Source of the DNA: Streptomyces albus subsp. albus
GTDB taxonomy: Bacteria > Actinomycetota > Actinomycetes > Streptomycetales > Streptomycetaceae
DNA: 64,000 bases
NCBI RefSeq assembly: GCF_000725885.1
Contig: NZ_JODR01000022.1
Location: 1-64,000, forward strand
Direction of reading: 5' to 3'
Each line of letters opens with the position of its first letter. Within the stretch, counting starts at the first letter, position 1. Below the pieces are notes generated by a model. It searched no databases. It worked only from the letters and a program-made list of their open reading frames with translations, and was not told the origin of the DNA. Positions 16,830 through 24,817 of the stretch are shown piece by piece. The position numbers and the translations under genes were made by a program.

Positions 16830-17831
16830 TCAGGGCCCGGCCGCTGCGGCCGGGCCGTCCTCGCGCTCGTCTGCCGCCCTCATGCCCCCTTCCTCGTCCG
16901 GCTGTCCGGCCCGGTGGTCACCGCCGGCCGGTGGGTAGCCGCGCTCCCGCACCAGGTGCCGGGCCAGTGCGGTGAAGGCGCGGGCCGCCGCGCTCTGGTA
17001 CGCGTTGTCCCGCCGCAGCAGGACGACCCGCCGCGCCGGCAGCGGCGGGTCGAGCGCGACGGGGGTCAGATGGGGGTGGTCGTCGGTGATGGCGTCGGGG
17101 AGCACCGTGGCCAGGGCGGGCGTGCGCCGCACGATTTCGGTGAGGGCCTGGATCGAGTTGGCCTGCACGGAGATGGGAGGGCTGATGCCGTGGCGGGCGA
17201 AGTAGCCGTCGATGTGGACGCGCGTCGCGAAATCCTCGCTGAGCAGGGCGAGGCGCTGCTCCGCCAGCGCGCCCACCGGCAGGGGAGGGGGCGGGCTTTT
17301 TCCCGGGGCGTGCGCGGTCACCACCAGGCTGAGCGTCTCGGTGAACAGCCCGGTCGCCGTGATGCCGGGCAGATGAGGGCCTTCGAAGGCGATGCCGAGG
17401 TCGAGTTCGTCGGCCGCGAGACCGGCTTCGATACGGTCCTGCGCCATTTCCCGCACGTCGAGGGTGAGGCCCGGGTGCCGGCCGTGGAGTTCCTGGACGA
17501 GGGGGCCGAGCAGATAGGCCGTGAAGGTCGGGGTCATGGCCAGGCGCAGACTGCCGCGGGACAGGTCGGCGACATCCCGTACGGCACGGTCGGCGGCGGC
17601 CAGGTCCCGCAGGGCGCGCCGGGCGTAGTGCACGTAGGCGCCGCCGGCGTCGGTGAGCCGGACGCGTCTGCCGCTGCGGTCGAGCAGACGGGCGCCCACG
17701 GCCCGCTCCAGCTGTCTGATCTGCTGGGACAGGGTGGGCTGGGAGATCCGCAGTTCTTCGGCGGCACGGGTGAAACTGCCGTGCTCCGCCACGGCGATCA
17801 GATAACGCAGATGGCGCAGCTCCGGACCCAT
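16830..17831 (-). CDS. cynR: LysR family regulator, probable CynR
   Basis: 333 residues from ATG 17831. The N-terminal HTH is textbook LysR: LRHLRYLIAVAEHGSFTRAA then LRISQPTLSQQIRQLE. The C-terminal effector domain carries a cysteine-free periplasmic-binding-like fold. It is divergent from carbonic anhydrase and cyanase genes, exactly the arrangement of cynR with cynTS in proteobacteria. Cyanate-responsive activation is therefore likely but inferred from context. The intergenic region (17832-17988) contains a candidate operator. Confidence 0.8.
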   Translation of the reverse strand: MGPELRHLRYLIAVAEHGSFTRAAEELRISQPTLSQQIRQLERAVGARLLDRSGRRVRLTDAGGAYVHYARRALRDLAAADRAVRDVADLSRGSLRLAMTPTFTAYLLGPLVQELHGRHPGLTLDVREMAQDRIEAGLAADELDLGIAFEGPHLPGITATGLFTETLSLVVTAHAPGKSPPPPLPVGALAEQRLALLSEDFATRVHIDGYFARHGISPPISVQANSIQALTEIVRRTPALATVLPDAITDDHPHLTPVALDPPLPARRVVLLRRDNAYQSAAARAFTALARHLVRERGYPPAGGDHRAGQPDEEGGMRAADEREDGPAAAAGP

Positions 17832-17879
17832 GCCGAAAGCATAGATGCGGCGAACGGGTCGCGCGCGGATTCCTATAGA

Positions 17880-17896
17880 TGCAAGTAATAGCTGCA
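17880..17896. promoter_or_regulatory. Candidate LysR operator in the cynR-cynT gap
   Basis: TGCA-N9-TGCA inverted repeat within an AT-rich stretch (CCTATAGATGCAAG) of the 157-base divergent gap. A -10-like TATAGA overlaps it at 17874-17879. The short arms make this a tentative assignment. Confidence 0.4.
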
Positions 17897-17988
17897 ATGG
17901 GTAGTGAGTCTTGGACTCTATACGCCCTGGTCGTGCAGGGTGGAAAACGCCAGGCCGCAGGGGCCGGCATGCCACGACAGGAGGGGAA

Positions 17989-18585
17989 ATGCACCACCTC
18001 TGGGATGGCGTGGCGCGATTTCGGCGTCATGTCTTTCCCGCCGAAGCGGAGCGGTTCGCCCGGCTGGCCGCACATCACCGGCCCAGCACGCTGTTCATCG
18101 GCTGCTCCGACGCCCGGGTGCCACCGGAGACGATCACCCAGAGCGGGCCCGGCGAACTGTTCGTCGTCCGGACCGCCGGCAATCTCGTCCCCGCCCACAC
18201 GCCGGGCGCGGACGGTGTCACCGCGACCGTCGAATACGCGGTCGCCGTACTCGGTGTGCGTGACATCGTCGTCTGCGGTCACTCCGCCTGCGGCGCGATG
18301 ACGGCCCTGGCCGAACAGCACGACCTGAGCGCGACACCGGCGCTCGCCGACTGGCTGCGGCACGCGGACGCGGCCCGGGCCCGCGCCGCCGCTCCGAAGG
18401 AGCCGGGCCGGGACCGGGTGGCCGCGCTCGTGCGGGCCAACGTGGCCGCACAGCTCACCAATCTGGCCACCCATCCTTCCGTGGCCCGTGCACTGGCCGA
18501 GCGGCAGCTCGCCTTGCACGGCTGGGTCTTCGACATCCCCTCGGGCACCGTCGCGACGGTCGACCTCCCGGCCGCCGTCGCCTGA
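17989..18585 (+). CDS. cynT: Beta-class carbonic anhydrase
   Basis: 198 residues. The zinc/active-site elements are CSDARVPPE and CGHSACGAM, diagnostic of beta carbonic anhydrases. ATG 17989 follows GAGGGG at 17981-17986; a longer reading from 17911 adds an unrelated Arg-rich N-terminus. In cyanate operons this enzyme supplies bicarbonate, the co-substrate of cyanase, by hydrating the CO2 the reaction releases. Cyanase lies 67 bases downstream, and a LysR gene is divergent. Cytoplasmic; no signal peptide. Confidence 0.92.
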   Translation: MHHLWDGVARFRRHVFPAEAERFARLAAHHRPSTLFIGCSDARVPPETITQSGPGELFVVRTAGNLVPAHTPGADGVTATVEYAVAVLGVRDIVVCGHSACGAMTALAEQHDLSATPALADWLRHADAARARAAAPKEPGRDRVAALVRANVAAQLTNLATHPSVARALAERQLALHGWVFDIPSGTVATVDLPAAVA

Positions 18586-18652
18586 CCACTCATCTCCGAC
18601 CCCCGACCGCCCGGGCCGCCCGGCCCGGCCCCGTACGACAGGAGCACCTCTC

Positions 18653-19123
18653 ATGACGCACGCCCAGTTGTCGCCCGCCGCCCGTGAGGCCGTGACCGAG
18701 GCCGCCGTGGCCGCCAAGATCCGCAAGGACCTGACGTGGCAGCAGATCGCGGACGCCGCACAGCTCTCGGTCGCCTTCGTCACCGCCGCCGTACTCGGCC
18801 AGCAGGCGCTTCCCCGGCAGGCCGCCGAGGCCGTCGGGGAGCTGCTGGAGCTCGACGAGGACGCCGTCCGCACGCTGCAGACCATCCCGATGCGGGGTTC
18901 CATCCCGGACCGTGTCCCGACCGACCCGACGATCTACCGCTTCTACGAGATGCTCCAGGTCTACGGCACCACGTTGAAGGCTCTGGTGCACGAGCAGTTC
19001 GGTGACGGCATCATCAGCGCGATCAACTTCAAGCTCGACGTGCAGAAGGTCGCCGACCCGGAGGGCGGCGAGCGGGCCGTCATCACGCTGGACGGCAAGT
19101 ACCTGCCGACCAAGCCGTACTGA
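18653..19123 (+). CDS. cynS: Cyanase (cyanate hydratase)
   Basis: Decomposes cyanate with bicarbonate to ammonia and CO2. The 156-residue length equals that of the E. coli enzyme. The N-terminal helical domain ([20 protein letters not shown]) and the C-terminal catalytic domain ([20 protein letters not shown] and DGIISAINF) are intact, with the conserved Arg and Glu of YRFYEML and the Ser of IISAI. ATG 18653 is preceded by AGGAG. A stable hairpin follows the gene. Confidence 0.96.
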   Translation: MTHAQLSPAAREAVTEAAVAAKIRKDLTWQQIADAAQLSVAFVTAAVLGQQALPRQAAEAVGELLELDEDAVRTLQTIPMRGSIPDRVPTDPTIYRFYEMLQVYGTTLKALVHEQFGDGIISAINFKLDVQKVADPEGGERAVITLDGKYLPTKPY

Positions 19124-19160
19124 GCCGCACCCCTCGCCCGCGTCAGCGGGTTCCCGGCCG

Positions 19161-19192
19161 CGGCGGGCCGGGACCGGTTCGCCGGCCCGCCG
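19161..19192 (+). terminator. Hairpin terminator after cynS
   Basis: CGGCGGGCCGG at 19161-19171 and its perfect complement at 19182-19192 enclose a 10-base loop, about 40 bases after the cyanase stop. No T-run. Confidence 0.7.
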
Positions 19193-19256
19193 CCCCGTAC
19201 GTTCCCCACACACACCGTCCGCCGGTCGGACGGGTGCACCCGCAAGGAGCACACCC

Positions 19257-19754
19257 ATGGACTTCGCCCAGCGCACCATCGACATCGCCCGCAAGAACGT
19301 CGAAGAGGGCGGACGCCCCTTCGCCACCGTCATCGTCAAGGACGGCGACGTGCTCGCCGAGAGCCCCAACAAGGTCGCCCAGACCTCGGACCCCACGGCC
19401 CACGCGGAGATCCTCGCCATCCGCGAGGCGTGCACCAAGCTGGGCACCGAGCATCTGGTGGGCACGACGATCTACGTCCTCGCCCACCCTTGCCCCATGT
19501 GCCTGGGCGCGCTCTACTACTGCTCTCCCGACGAGGTCGTCTTCCTCACCAGCCGCGACGCCTACGAGCCGCACTATGTCGACGACCGCAAGTACTTCGA
19601 ACTCGCCACTTTCTACGGCGAGTTCGCCAAGGACCACACCGAGCGGCGGCTGCCGATGCGGCACGAGCCGCGGGACGCCGCCGTCGATGTCTACCGTCTG
19701 TGGCAGCAGCGGAACGGCGGCAGCCGACGTGTCGCCGACGCCCCCACCGCCTGA
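19257..19754 (+). CDS. Nucleoside/guanine deaminase-like protein
   Basis: 165 residues of the cytidine-deaminase fold. The zinc site is HAEILAIREA plus HPCPMCLGALYY (His, two Cys, catalytic Glu), as in guanine deaminase and tRNA/nucleobase deaminases. ATG 19257 follows AAGGAG. It lies downstream of the cyanate genes, separated by a terminator-like hairpin, and 52 bases before a second deaminase-fold gene. It may release ammonia from a nucleobase or related N-compound; the substrate is unassigned. Confidence 0.88.
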   Translation: MDFAQRTIDIARKNVEEGGRPFATVIVKDGDVLAESPNKVAQTSDPTAHAEILAIREACTKLGTEHLVGTTIYVLAHPCPMCLGALYYCSPDEVVFLTSRDAYEPHYVDDRKYFELATFYGEFAKDHTERRLPMRHEPRDAAVDVYRLWQQRNGGSRRVADAPTA

Positions 19755-19806
19755 ACCAGGGCGGGCAGCACGCTGTTTCGGACCGCGCCTGTGAGGACTT
19801 GATTCT

Positions 19807-20301
19807 GTGCCGACCGCCGATCCGACCCCCGACGAGATGGGGCACCTGCAACGGGCCGTGGAGCTGGCCGCCGAAGCGCTGGAGGCCGGGGACGAACCCT
19901 TCGGTTCGGTCCTGGTCGATGCCGGCGGCCGGGTCCTGGCCGAGGAGCGCAACCGGGTCAACAGCCTCCACGACCGCACCCGGCACCCGGAGTTCGCGCT
20001 GGCGCGGTGGGCCGCCGCCCATATGCCGGAGCAGTCGCGTGCCGCCGCCACCGTGTACACCTCCGGTGAGCACTGCGCCATGTGCTCCGCCGCCCACGGG
20101 TGGGCCGGTCTCGGCCGTATCGTGTATGCGCACTCGACCGCTCAGCTCACCCGGTGGCTCACGGAATGGGGTGTGCCTTCCTCCCCCGTCAGCCCGTTGC
20201 CGGTCCAGGAGGTCGTGCCCGGCCTGGCCGTCCAGGGGCCGGTTCCCGAACTGGCGGAGCAACTTCGCGGGCTGCACCGCAGCTTCCACGGCCGCGGATG
20301 A
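19807..20301 (+). CDS. Second cytidine-deaminase-fold protein
   Basis: 164 residues from GTG 19807. The zinc motifs are HPEFALARWA (HPE in place of the usual HAE) and SGEHCAMCSAAHGW with the Cys pair. Metal ligands and the catalytic Glu are therefore present, but the pocket should differ from its neighbour. It is in tandem with the first deaminase (52-base gap), suggesting a functional pair. The substrate is unknown. Confidence 0.82.
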   Translation: MPTADPTPDEMGHLQRAVELAAEALEAGDEPFGSVLVDAGGRVLAEERNRVNSLHDRTRHPEFALARWAAAHMPEQSRAAATVYTSGEHCAMCSAAHGWAGLGRIVYAHSTAQLTRWLTEWGVPSSPVSPLPVQEVVPGLAVQGPVPELAEQLRGLHRSFHGRG

Positions 20302-20412
20302 TTCCTCGCCGGCGCGGGCGGGGGCGGCGGCCGGCCTCGGGGGAGGGGGCCGGCCGCGCCTCCCGGGCCGGTCATGGGCGTACGCGTACGCGCGCGGGTA
20401 CAGGGGGTGCGG

Positions 20413-20985
20413 TCAGTCGCCCAGGAGATGTGACACGAGGCCCCGTGTCCATTCGGGGCTGAGGGGCTCGTCGGTGAAGACGGCCCGGTAGTAGAGGGGG
20501 GCGATCAGGGCGTCAGTGGTCTGCTCCGGGGTGGGGGGCTCCCCGCCCCGGCACCGCTCCCGTTCGAGGATGGCTTCGATCTGCTGACGGCGTTCCCCGC
20601 GGCATGCGGCGGCGCCTTGTTCCCCGCCGGAGCCGAGGGTGGCGCGGACCAGGGCGAGGGTGTCCGGGTCGCCGAGGTCCTTGGCGAGACTGGAGGCGTA
20701 GCGTTCCAGGTCCCCGCGGAGGCTTCCGGTGTCCGGCACCACGATGTCACCGGAGAACCGGCTGGTCGCGACGTCGGCGAGCAGTTCACCGACGGTGCCC
20801 CAGCGGCGGTAGACCGTGGTGGCGTGCACACCGGCGCGGGCGGCGACGACCGGGATCGTCAGGGGTTCGCTGGTCTCGTCGGCGACCAGTTCCTGGACGG
20901 CTCGGTGGACGGCCGCGCGGACCCGGGCGGAGCGGCCCCCCGGCCGGCTCCCGGCCTGTGGAGAAGAGGAAGCGCTAGTGGACAC
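20413..20985 (-). CDS. TetR family transcriptional regulator
   Basis: 190 residues from GTG 20985. The N-terminal HTH is TIPVVAARAGVHATTVYRRWG and the C-terminal part is a TetR_C-type ligand domain. It is divergent from an MFS transporter gene. Three copies of a CGCA-N2-GATC-N2-TGCG-like palindrome lie between them (20997-21076). Repression of both itself and the exporter, relieved by the exported compound, is the standard arrangement and is inferred here. Confidence 0.9.
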   Translation of the reverse strand: MSTSASSSPQAGSRPGGRSARVRAAVHRAVQELVADETSEPLTIPVVAARAGVHATTVYRRWGTVGELLADVATSRFSGDIVVPDTGSLRGDLERYASSLAKDLGDPDTLALVRATLGSGGEQGAAACRGERRQQIEAILERERCRGGEPPTPEQTTDALIAPLYYRAVFTDEPLSPEWTRGLVSHLLGD

Positions 20986-20996
20986 CCGGCCAGTAT

Positions 20997-21012
20997 CGCA
21001 CTGATCGCTGCC
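20997..21012. promoter_or_regulatory. TetR operator copy 1
   Basis: CGCACTGATCGCTGCC, matching CGCA-N2-GATC-N2-TGCG in all but the last base. It lies 12 bases upstream of the tetR start. Confidence 0.6.
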
Positions 21013-21019
21013 TTTTTGG

Positions 21020-21035
21020 CGCAGTGATCACTGCG
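21020..21035. promoter_or_regulatory. TetR operator copy 2, perfect palindrome
   Basis: CGCAGTGATCACTGCG is a perfect 16-base palindrome in the middle of the divergent gap, the probable primary TetR site. Confidence 0.75.
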
Positions 21036-21060
21036 TTTGTGTTAGCGTAAAAGCCACTAA

Positions 21061-21076
21061 CGCATAGATCGCTGCG
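21061..21076. promoter_or_regulatory. TetR operator copy 3, over the MFS ribosome binding region
   Basis: CGCATAGATCGCTGCG, 12 of 16 positions symmetrical, ends two bases before the MFS start codon. A GTTAG/CTAAC inverted repeat (21041-21061) abuts it. Confidence 0.6.
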
Positions 21077-21078
21077 AG

Positions 21079-22344
21079 ATGTATATGTCCACTGACTCCG
21101 CTGTGTCCGCCATACCCTCCGACGAGGCCGGGGGCAGGCGCCGCGTGCGACGCGGAGCCGCCTTCGCGTCGGTCGCCGCCGTCTTCGTCGTCTTCCTGGC
21201 CGCCTCCAGCGTGCCGTCCCCGCTCTACCCCATCTACCAGCAGGAATGGCACTTCGCCGCGTGGGTGATGACCGCTGTCTTCGCCCTGTACGTCGTCGGT
21301 CTGCTCGGCTCGCTGCTCGTCATCGGGGCCCTCTCGGACCACCTCGGCCGCCGGCCGGTGCTCGCCTCGGCGATCGCGCTGGAGGCCGTCTCGCTCCTGC
21401 TGTTCCTCACCGCCGGGAACGTGACCGTCCTGGCAATCGCCCGGGTCCTGCAGGGCGTCGCCACCGGTGCGGCGACGACCACGCTGAGCGCCGCCCTCGT
21501 CGATCTCGAACCGCCGCACGCCCGTGGCCGCGCCGGCGTCCTCACCTCGGTGGCCCCGCTGACCGGGCTCGCCCTCGGCGCGCTCGGCTCCGGGGCACTG
21601 GTGGAGTTCGGCCCCGCCCCGACCCGCCTGGTCTACGCCCTGCTGCTCGGCGTCATGGTGCCGGCGGCCGTGCTCACGGCCCTGCTGCCGGAGACCTCCC
21701 CGCGCAAGCCCGGAGCCGTCGCCTCCCTGCGGCCCCGGGCCGCGTTGCCCGCGCACCTGCGCGCGGACATCGTCCCGGTGGTGCCGGCGATGATCGCCAG
21801 CTGGGCGCTGACCGGGCTGTTCCTCTCCCTCGGCCCGTCCGTCGCGGCCCAGCTGCTGGGACTGCACAGTCACCTGGCCGGCGGCGTCGTCGTGACCCTG
21901 CTGGCCGGAACCGGGGCGCTCGCCGTCGCCGTGCTCCGCTCCCGTCCCGCGTCCTCGCTGCTGGCCCCCTCCTCCGCGCTGCTCGGGCTCGGCGTCCTGG
22001 CCGCACTCGCCGGAACCATGGACGACCTCCTCTGGCTCGCCGCCGCCGGCACCGCGGTCGCCGGCGTCGGCGTCGGCGCCTCGGTGCTGGCGACGTTCGG
22101 AACCTTCGCCCGGCTCGCCGGACCGCACGAGCGCAGTGCCGTCTTCGCCTCGGCGAACGTGATCAACTACCTCGGCAACAGCGTGCCCGCCGTGCTCGGC
22201 GGCATCGCCGTCACCGCTCTCGGCCTGCGCACCGCCACCGAGATCTACGCAGCGGCGATCGTGGTGATCGTCGCCGCCGCCTTCTTCCTGCGTCTCTTCC
22301 AGCTCAGGGCGGAACGCCGCGTCGTCGCGGCCCCGTGCGAGTGA
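21079..22344 (+). CDS. MFS transporter (drug-efflux type)
   Basis: 421-residue protein with about twelve membrane segments. The loop signature VIGALSDHLGRRPVL (the MFS GxxxDxxGRR motif) lies between helices 2 and 3. An N-terminal cytoplasmic tail of about 30 residues includes GGRRRVRRG. Either ATG 21079 or ATG 21085 could start it; no strong ribosome binding site is visible because an operator copy occupies the region. The divergent TetR suggests an inducible exporter of a small toxic compound; the substrate is unknown. Confidence 0.9.
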   Translation: MYMSTDSAVSAIPSDEAGGRRRVRRGAAFASVAAVFVVFLAASSVPSPLYPIYQQEWHFAAWVMTAVFALYVVGLLGSLLVIGALSDHLGRRPVLASAIALEAVSLLLFLTAGNVTVLAIARVLQGVATGAATTTLSAALVDLEPPHARGRAGVLTSVAPLTGLALGALGSGALVEFGPAPTRLVYALLLGVMVPAAVLTALLPETSPRKPGAVASLRPRAALPAHLRADIVPVVPAMIASWALTGLFLSLGPSVAAQLLGLHSHLAGGVVVTLLAGTGALAVAVLRSRPASSLLAPSSALLGLGVLAALAGTMDDLLWLAAAGTAVAGVGVGASVLATFGTFARLAGPHERSAVFASANVINYLGNSVPAVLGGIAVTALGLRTATEIYAAAIVVIVAAAFFLRLFQLRAERRVVAAPCE

Positions 22345-22373
22345 GCCGCCGCCCCGCCGAAAGCTTCCGTCGA

Positions 22374-22400
22374 AAGCCGCCCCGGGCGCCGGGGCGGCTT
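22374..22400 (+). terminator. Terminator after the MFS gene
   Basis: AAGCCGCCCC (22374-22383) and its complement GGGGCGGCTT (22391-22400) with a 7-base loop, 30 bases after the stop codon. Confidence 0.8.
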
Positions 22401-22671
22401 CGGCCGGTGATCCGGCCGACTGCCGGTGATTCCTGTGCGAGGGGAAGAGCGAGGGACTCCCGGCGGAGGCGCAACGTCCCCCCGGAGTTGAGCCACGAGC
22501 CGGTCACCGGCACGGTCCGAGCCCGAATCCGCGACGGCTTCCCGTGAGCTCCCGTCCCCTCCCCGCCGGGTCCGGAAAAAAATTCCGGCGGCGATGTCGA
22601 GAACCCGCGTCCGGCTCCGTCCCCGGGGTGAGCGCGACACAATGGGTCGCCCGAGACCGAGGAGAAGCACG
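22401..22671. other. Intergenic region upstream of the YCII-ECF operon
   Basis: About 270 bases between the MFS terminator and the YCII gene. It holds a CCGGAA-N5-TTCCGG inverted repeat (22572-22588) with an A-run at its centre, and an ECF-type promoter (22595-22621). Nothing else was recognised. Confidence 0.6.
22595..22621 (+). promoter_or_regulatory. Candidate ECF42 autoregulated promoter
   Basis: TGTCGA (22595-22600), a 17-base spacer and CGTC (22618-22621) match the -35/-10 signature I recall as reported for ECF42 sigma factors of Streptomyces. It sits 50 bases before the YCII gene of the same operon. Confidence 0.65.
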
Positions 22672-23079
22672 ATGGCCAAGTACCTGCTGCTGAAGCACTA
22701 CCGCGGCGCCCCGGCTCCGGTCAACGACGTGCCGATGGACCGGTGGACCCCGGAGGAGATCTCGGCGCACGTGCAGTACATGAACGACTTCGCGGCGCGG
22801 CTGGAGAAGACCGGCGAGTTCGTCGACGGGCAGGCCCTCGCTCCCGAGGGCGCGTGGGTCCGCTACGACGGTGAGGGCCGCCCGCCGGTCACCGACGGGC
22901 CGTTCGCGGAGACGAAGGACCTGATCGCCGGCTGGATGGTCATCGACGTCGACAGCTACGACCGCGCCGTCGAGCTGGCCGGGGAGCTGTCGGCCGCCCC
23001 CGGCGCGGGTGGCGAACCCATCCACGAGTGGCTGGAGGTGCGTCCGTTCCTGGCCGCGCCGCCCACCGTCTCGGAGTGA
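22672..23079 (+). CDS. YCII/DGPF-domain protein
   Basis: 135 residues of the YCII-related (DGPF) family. The name-giving motif is VTDGPFAETKD, and the start MAKYLLLKHY is typical. ATG 22672 follows GGAG. Such proteins are characteristic genomic partners of ECF42 sigma factors, and one is encoded 8 bases downstream. Their biochemical role is not established; oxidative damage or small-molecule turnover have been suggested for the family. Soluble, no signal. Confidence 0.9.
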   Translation: MAKYLLLKHYRGAPAPVNDVPMDRWTPEEISAHVQYMNDFAARLEKTGEFVDGQALAPEGAWVRYDGEGRPPVTDGPFAETKDLIAGWMVIDVDSYDRAVELAGELSAAPGAGGEPIHEWLEVRPFLAAPPTVSE

Positions 23080-23087
23080 CACCTCCG

Positions 23088-24233
23088 ATGGACGAGGCCC
23101 TGCTCAGGAGCCTCATTCCGGGAGTGATCGGCACCCTCGTCCGCCGCGGAGCCGACTTCGCGGCGGCCGAGGACGCCGTGCAGGACGCACTGGTCGAGGC
23201 GCTCCGGGCCTGGCCGGCCGATCCGCCACGGGACGCCAGGGGCTGGCTCGTCACCGTGGCGTGGCGGCGGTACCTCGACGCCGTGCGGGCGGACGCCGCC
23301 CGCCGTCGGCGCGAGGACCGCGTCGAGGAGGAGCCGGCGCCGGGCCCGGCCCCCGCGGCGGACGACACACTCCAGCTCTTCTTCCTGTGTGCCCATCCGT
23401 CGCTGACACCGTCGTCCGCCGTCGCCCTCACCCTGCGCGCCGTCGGCGGGCTGACCACCCGCCAGATCGCCCGGGCGTATCTGGTGCCCGAGGCGACCAT
23501 GGCGCAGCGCATCAGCCGGGCGAAGCGCACCGTCTCCGGCGTGCGTTTCGACCAGCCCGGCGACGTCGCCACCGTGCTGCGGGTCCTGTATCTGGTGTTC
23601 AACGAGGGCTACTCGGGGGATGTCGACCTCGCCGCCGAGGCCATCCGGCTCACCCGGCAGCTCGCGACCGCCGTCGACCACCCCGAGGTGGCCGGGCTGC
23701 TCGCTCTCATGCTGCTCCACCACGCCCGGCGCGCCGCCCGGACCGCGCCTGACGGCAGTCTGGTGCCGCTGGCCGAACAGGACCGCGGCCGGTGGGACAC
23801 GGCGGCGATCGCCGAGGGCGTCGGCATTCTGCAAGCGGCGCTCGCCCGGGACCGGCTGGGCGAGTTCCAGGCGCAGGCCGCCGTCGCGGCCCTCCACGCC
23901 GACGCGCCCACCGCCGAGGAGACCGACTGGGTGCAGATCGTCGAGTGGTACGACGAACTGGTGCGCCTGACCGGCAGTCCCGTCGTCCGGCTCAACCGGG
24001 CGGTCGCCCTCGGGGAGGCCGACGGCCCGCGCGCGGGCCTCCTGGCGCTGGCTGAGCTGGACGCCTCACTGCCCCGGTACGCCGCGGTGGCCGCCTATCT
24101 CCACGAGCGCGACGGCGACTTGGCGACAGCGGCGCGGCTGTACGCCGAGGCGGCCCACAAGGCACCCGACCTGGCCGAGCGCCACCACCTGACGCGCCAG
24201 GCCGCCCGGCTCAACAGCCGCGGGAGCCGCTGA
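23088..24233 (+). CDS. ECF42-type RNA polymerase sigma factor
   Basis: 381 residues, twice the size of ordinary ECF sigmas because of the long C-terminal extension of this group. Region 2 lies at about residues 10-75 (FAAAEDAVQDALVEAL, GWLVTVAWRRYLD). Region 4 is at about 115-160 (LTTRQIARAYLVPEATMAQR). The TPR-like C-terminal domain follows (VFNEGYSGD, LNRAVALGEADGP, RHHLTRQAARL). No anti-sigma gene is present; in this group the extension is thought to control activity. It is 8 bases after the YCII gene, and a matching promoter lies upstream of the pair. Confidence 0.92.
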   Translation: MDEALLRSLIPGVIGTLVRRGADFAAAEDAVQDALVEALRAWPADPPRDARGWLVTVAWRRYLDAVRADAARRRREDRVEEEPAPGPAPAADDTLQLFFLCAHPSLTPSSAVALTLRAVGGLTTRQIARAYLVPEATMAQRISRAKRTVSGVRFDQPGDVATVLRVLYLVFNEGYSGDVDLAAEAIRLTRQLATAVDHPEVAGLLALMLLHHARRAARTAPDGSLVPLAEQDRGRWDTAAIAEGVGILQAALARDRLGEFQAQAAVAALHADAPTAEETDWVQIVEWYDELVRLTGSPVVRLNRAVALGEADGPRAGLLALAELDASLPRYAAVAAYLHERDGDLATAARLYAEAAHKAPDLAERHHLTRQAARLNSRGSR

Positions 24234-24268
24234 GACGGCACGCCTTCGCGTCAGCCGCTGACCGCCGC

Positions 24269-24724
24269 TCATGTCTTGCGCACATGGGTGGTGTCGGCGC
24301 CGAGCGGGGTGCCGTCGGCGCCGGCCGGTGCGAACTCCGGCACGGGGACGCCTTGCTGGTCGACGAGGGTGGAGTGGGGTTCGCCGGGGGCGTAGGCGTG
24401 GCGTTCCCCCCATTGCCGCAGGGTGAGGATGACGGGGAAGAGGTCGCGGCCGGCGTCGGTGAGCACGTACTCCCGGCGGCGCCCCGACGGTGCGGTGCGC
24501 TGGGCGAGGAGCCCGTGAGCGGTGAGCTTGCGCAGGCGGTCGGTGAGGATGTTGCGGGCGATGCCGGTGCGTCGCTGGAACTCGGTGAACGACCGTGCCC
24601 CGTCCATCGCGTCACGGATGACGAGCAGGCTCCATCTGTCGCCGACGAGGTCGAGCGAGCGGGCGACGGGGCAGCCGGGGTCGGTCCAGTCGGGGTTCGG
24701 GGCGCGCATGGCGGGGCGCGGCAT
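24269..24724 (-). CDS. HxlR family transcriptional regulator
   Basis: 151 residues from ATG 24724, which has GGGAGG upstream. The winged helix is typical: CPVARSLDLVGDRWSLLVIR, then FTEFQRRTGIARNILTDRLR and YVLTDAGRDLFPV. The Cys of DPGCPVA is the conserved family cysteine and may sense redox or electrophiles. It is divergent from an MFS gene. An inverted repeat in the 93-base gap is a candidate operator for controlling both. Confidence 0.9.
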   Translation of the reverse strand: MPRPAMRAPNPDWTDPGCPVARSLDLVGDRWSLLVIRDAMDGARSFTEFQRRTGIARNILTDRLRKLTAHGLLAQRTAPSGRRREYVLTDAGRDLFPVILTLRQWGERHAYAPGEPHSTLVDQQGVPVPEFAPAGADGTPLGADTTHVRKT

Positions 24725-24746
24725 GACACCTCCCGGTGAGTTGCGG

Positions 24747-24785
24747 ATTGAAACCATCCTGCCGTACCGTCAAAACGGTTGCAAT
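24747..24785. promoter_or_regulatory. Candidate HxlR operator
   Basis: ATTGAAACC (24747-24755) and GGTTGCAAT (24777-24785) are inverted copies matching at 8 of 9 positions, 21 bases apart. They lie in the AT-rich centre of the hxlR-MFS gap, where both promoters must be. Confidence 0.5.
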
Positions 24786-24817
24786 TTGCTACTGATTTGG
24801 CTTGGGGGCTGGGTGCG

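Noticed and set aside
17874..17900. ATAG-spaced motif in the cyn gap as an OxyR-type site
   Set aside because: Spacing of the ATAG elements does not match the OxyR pattern; only the TGCA inverted repeat is retained, at low confidence.
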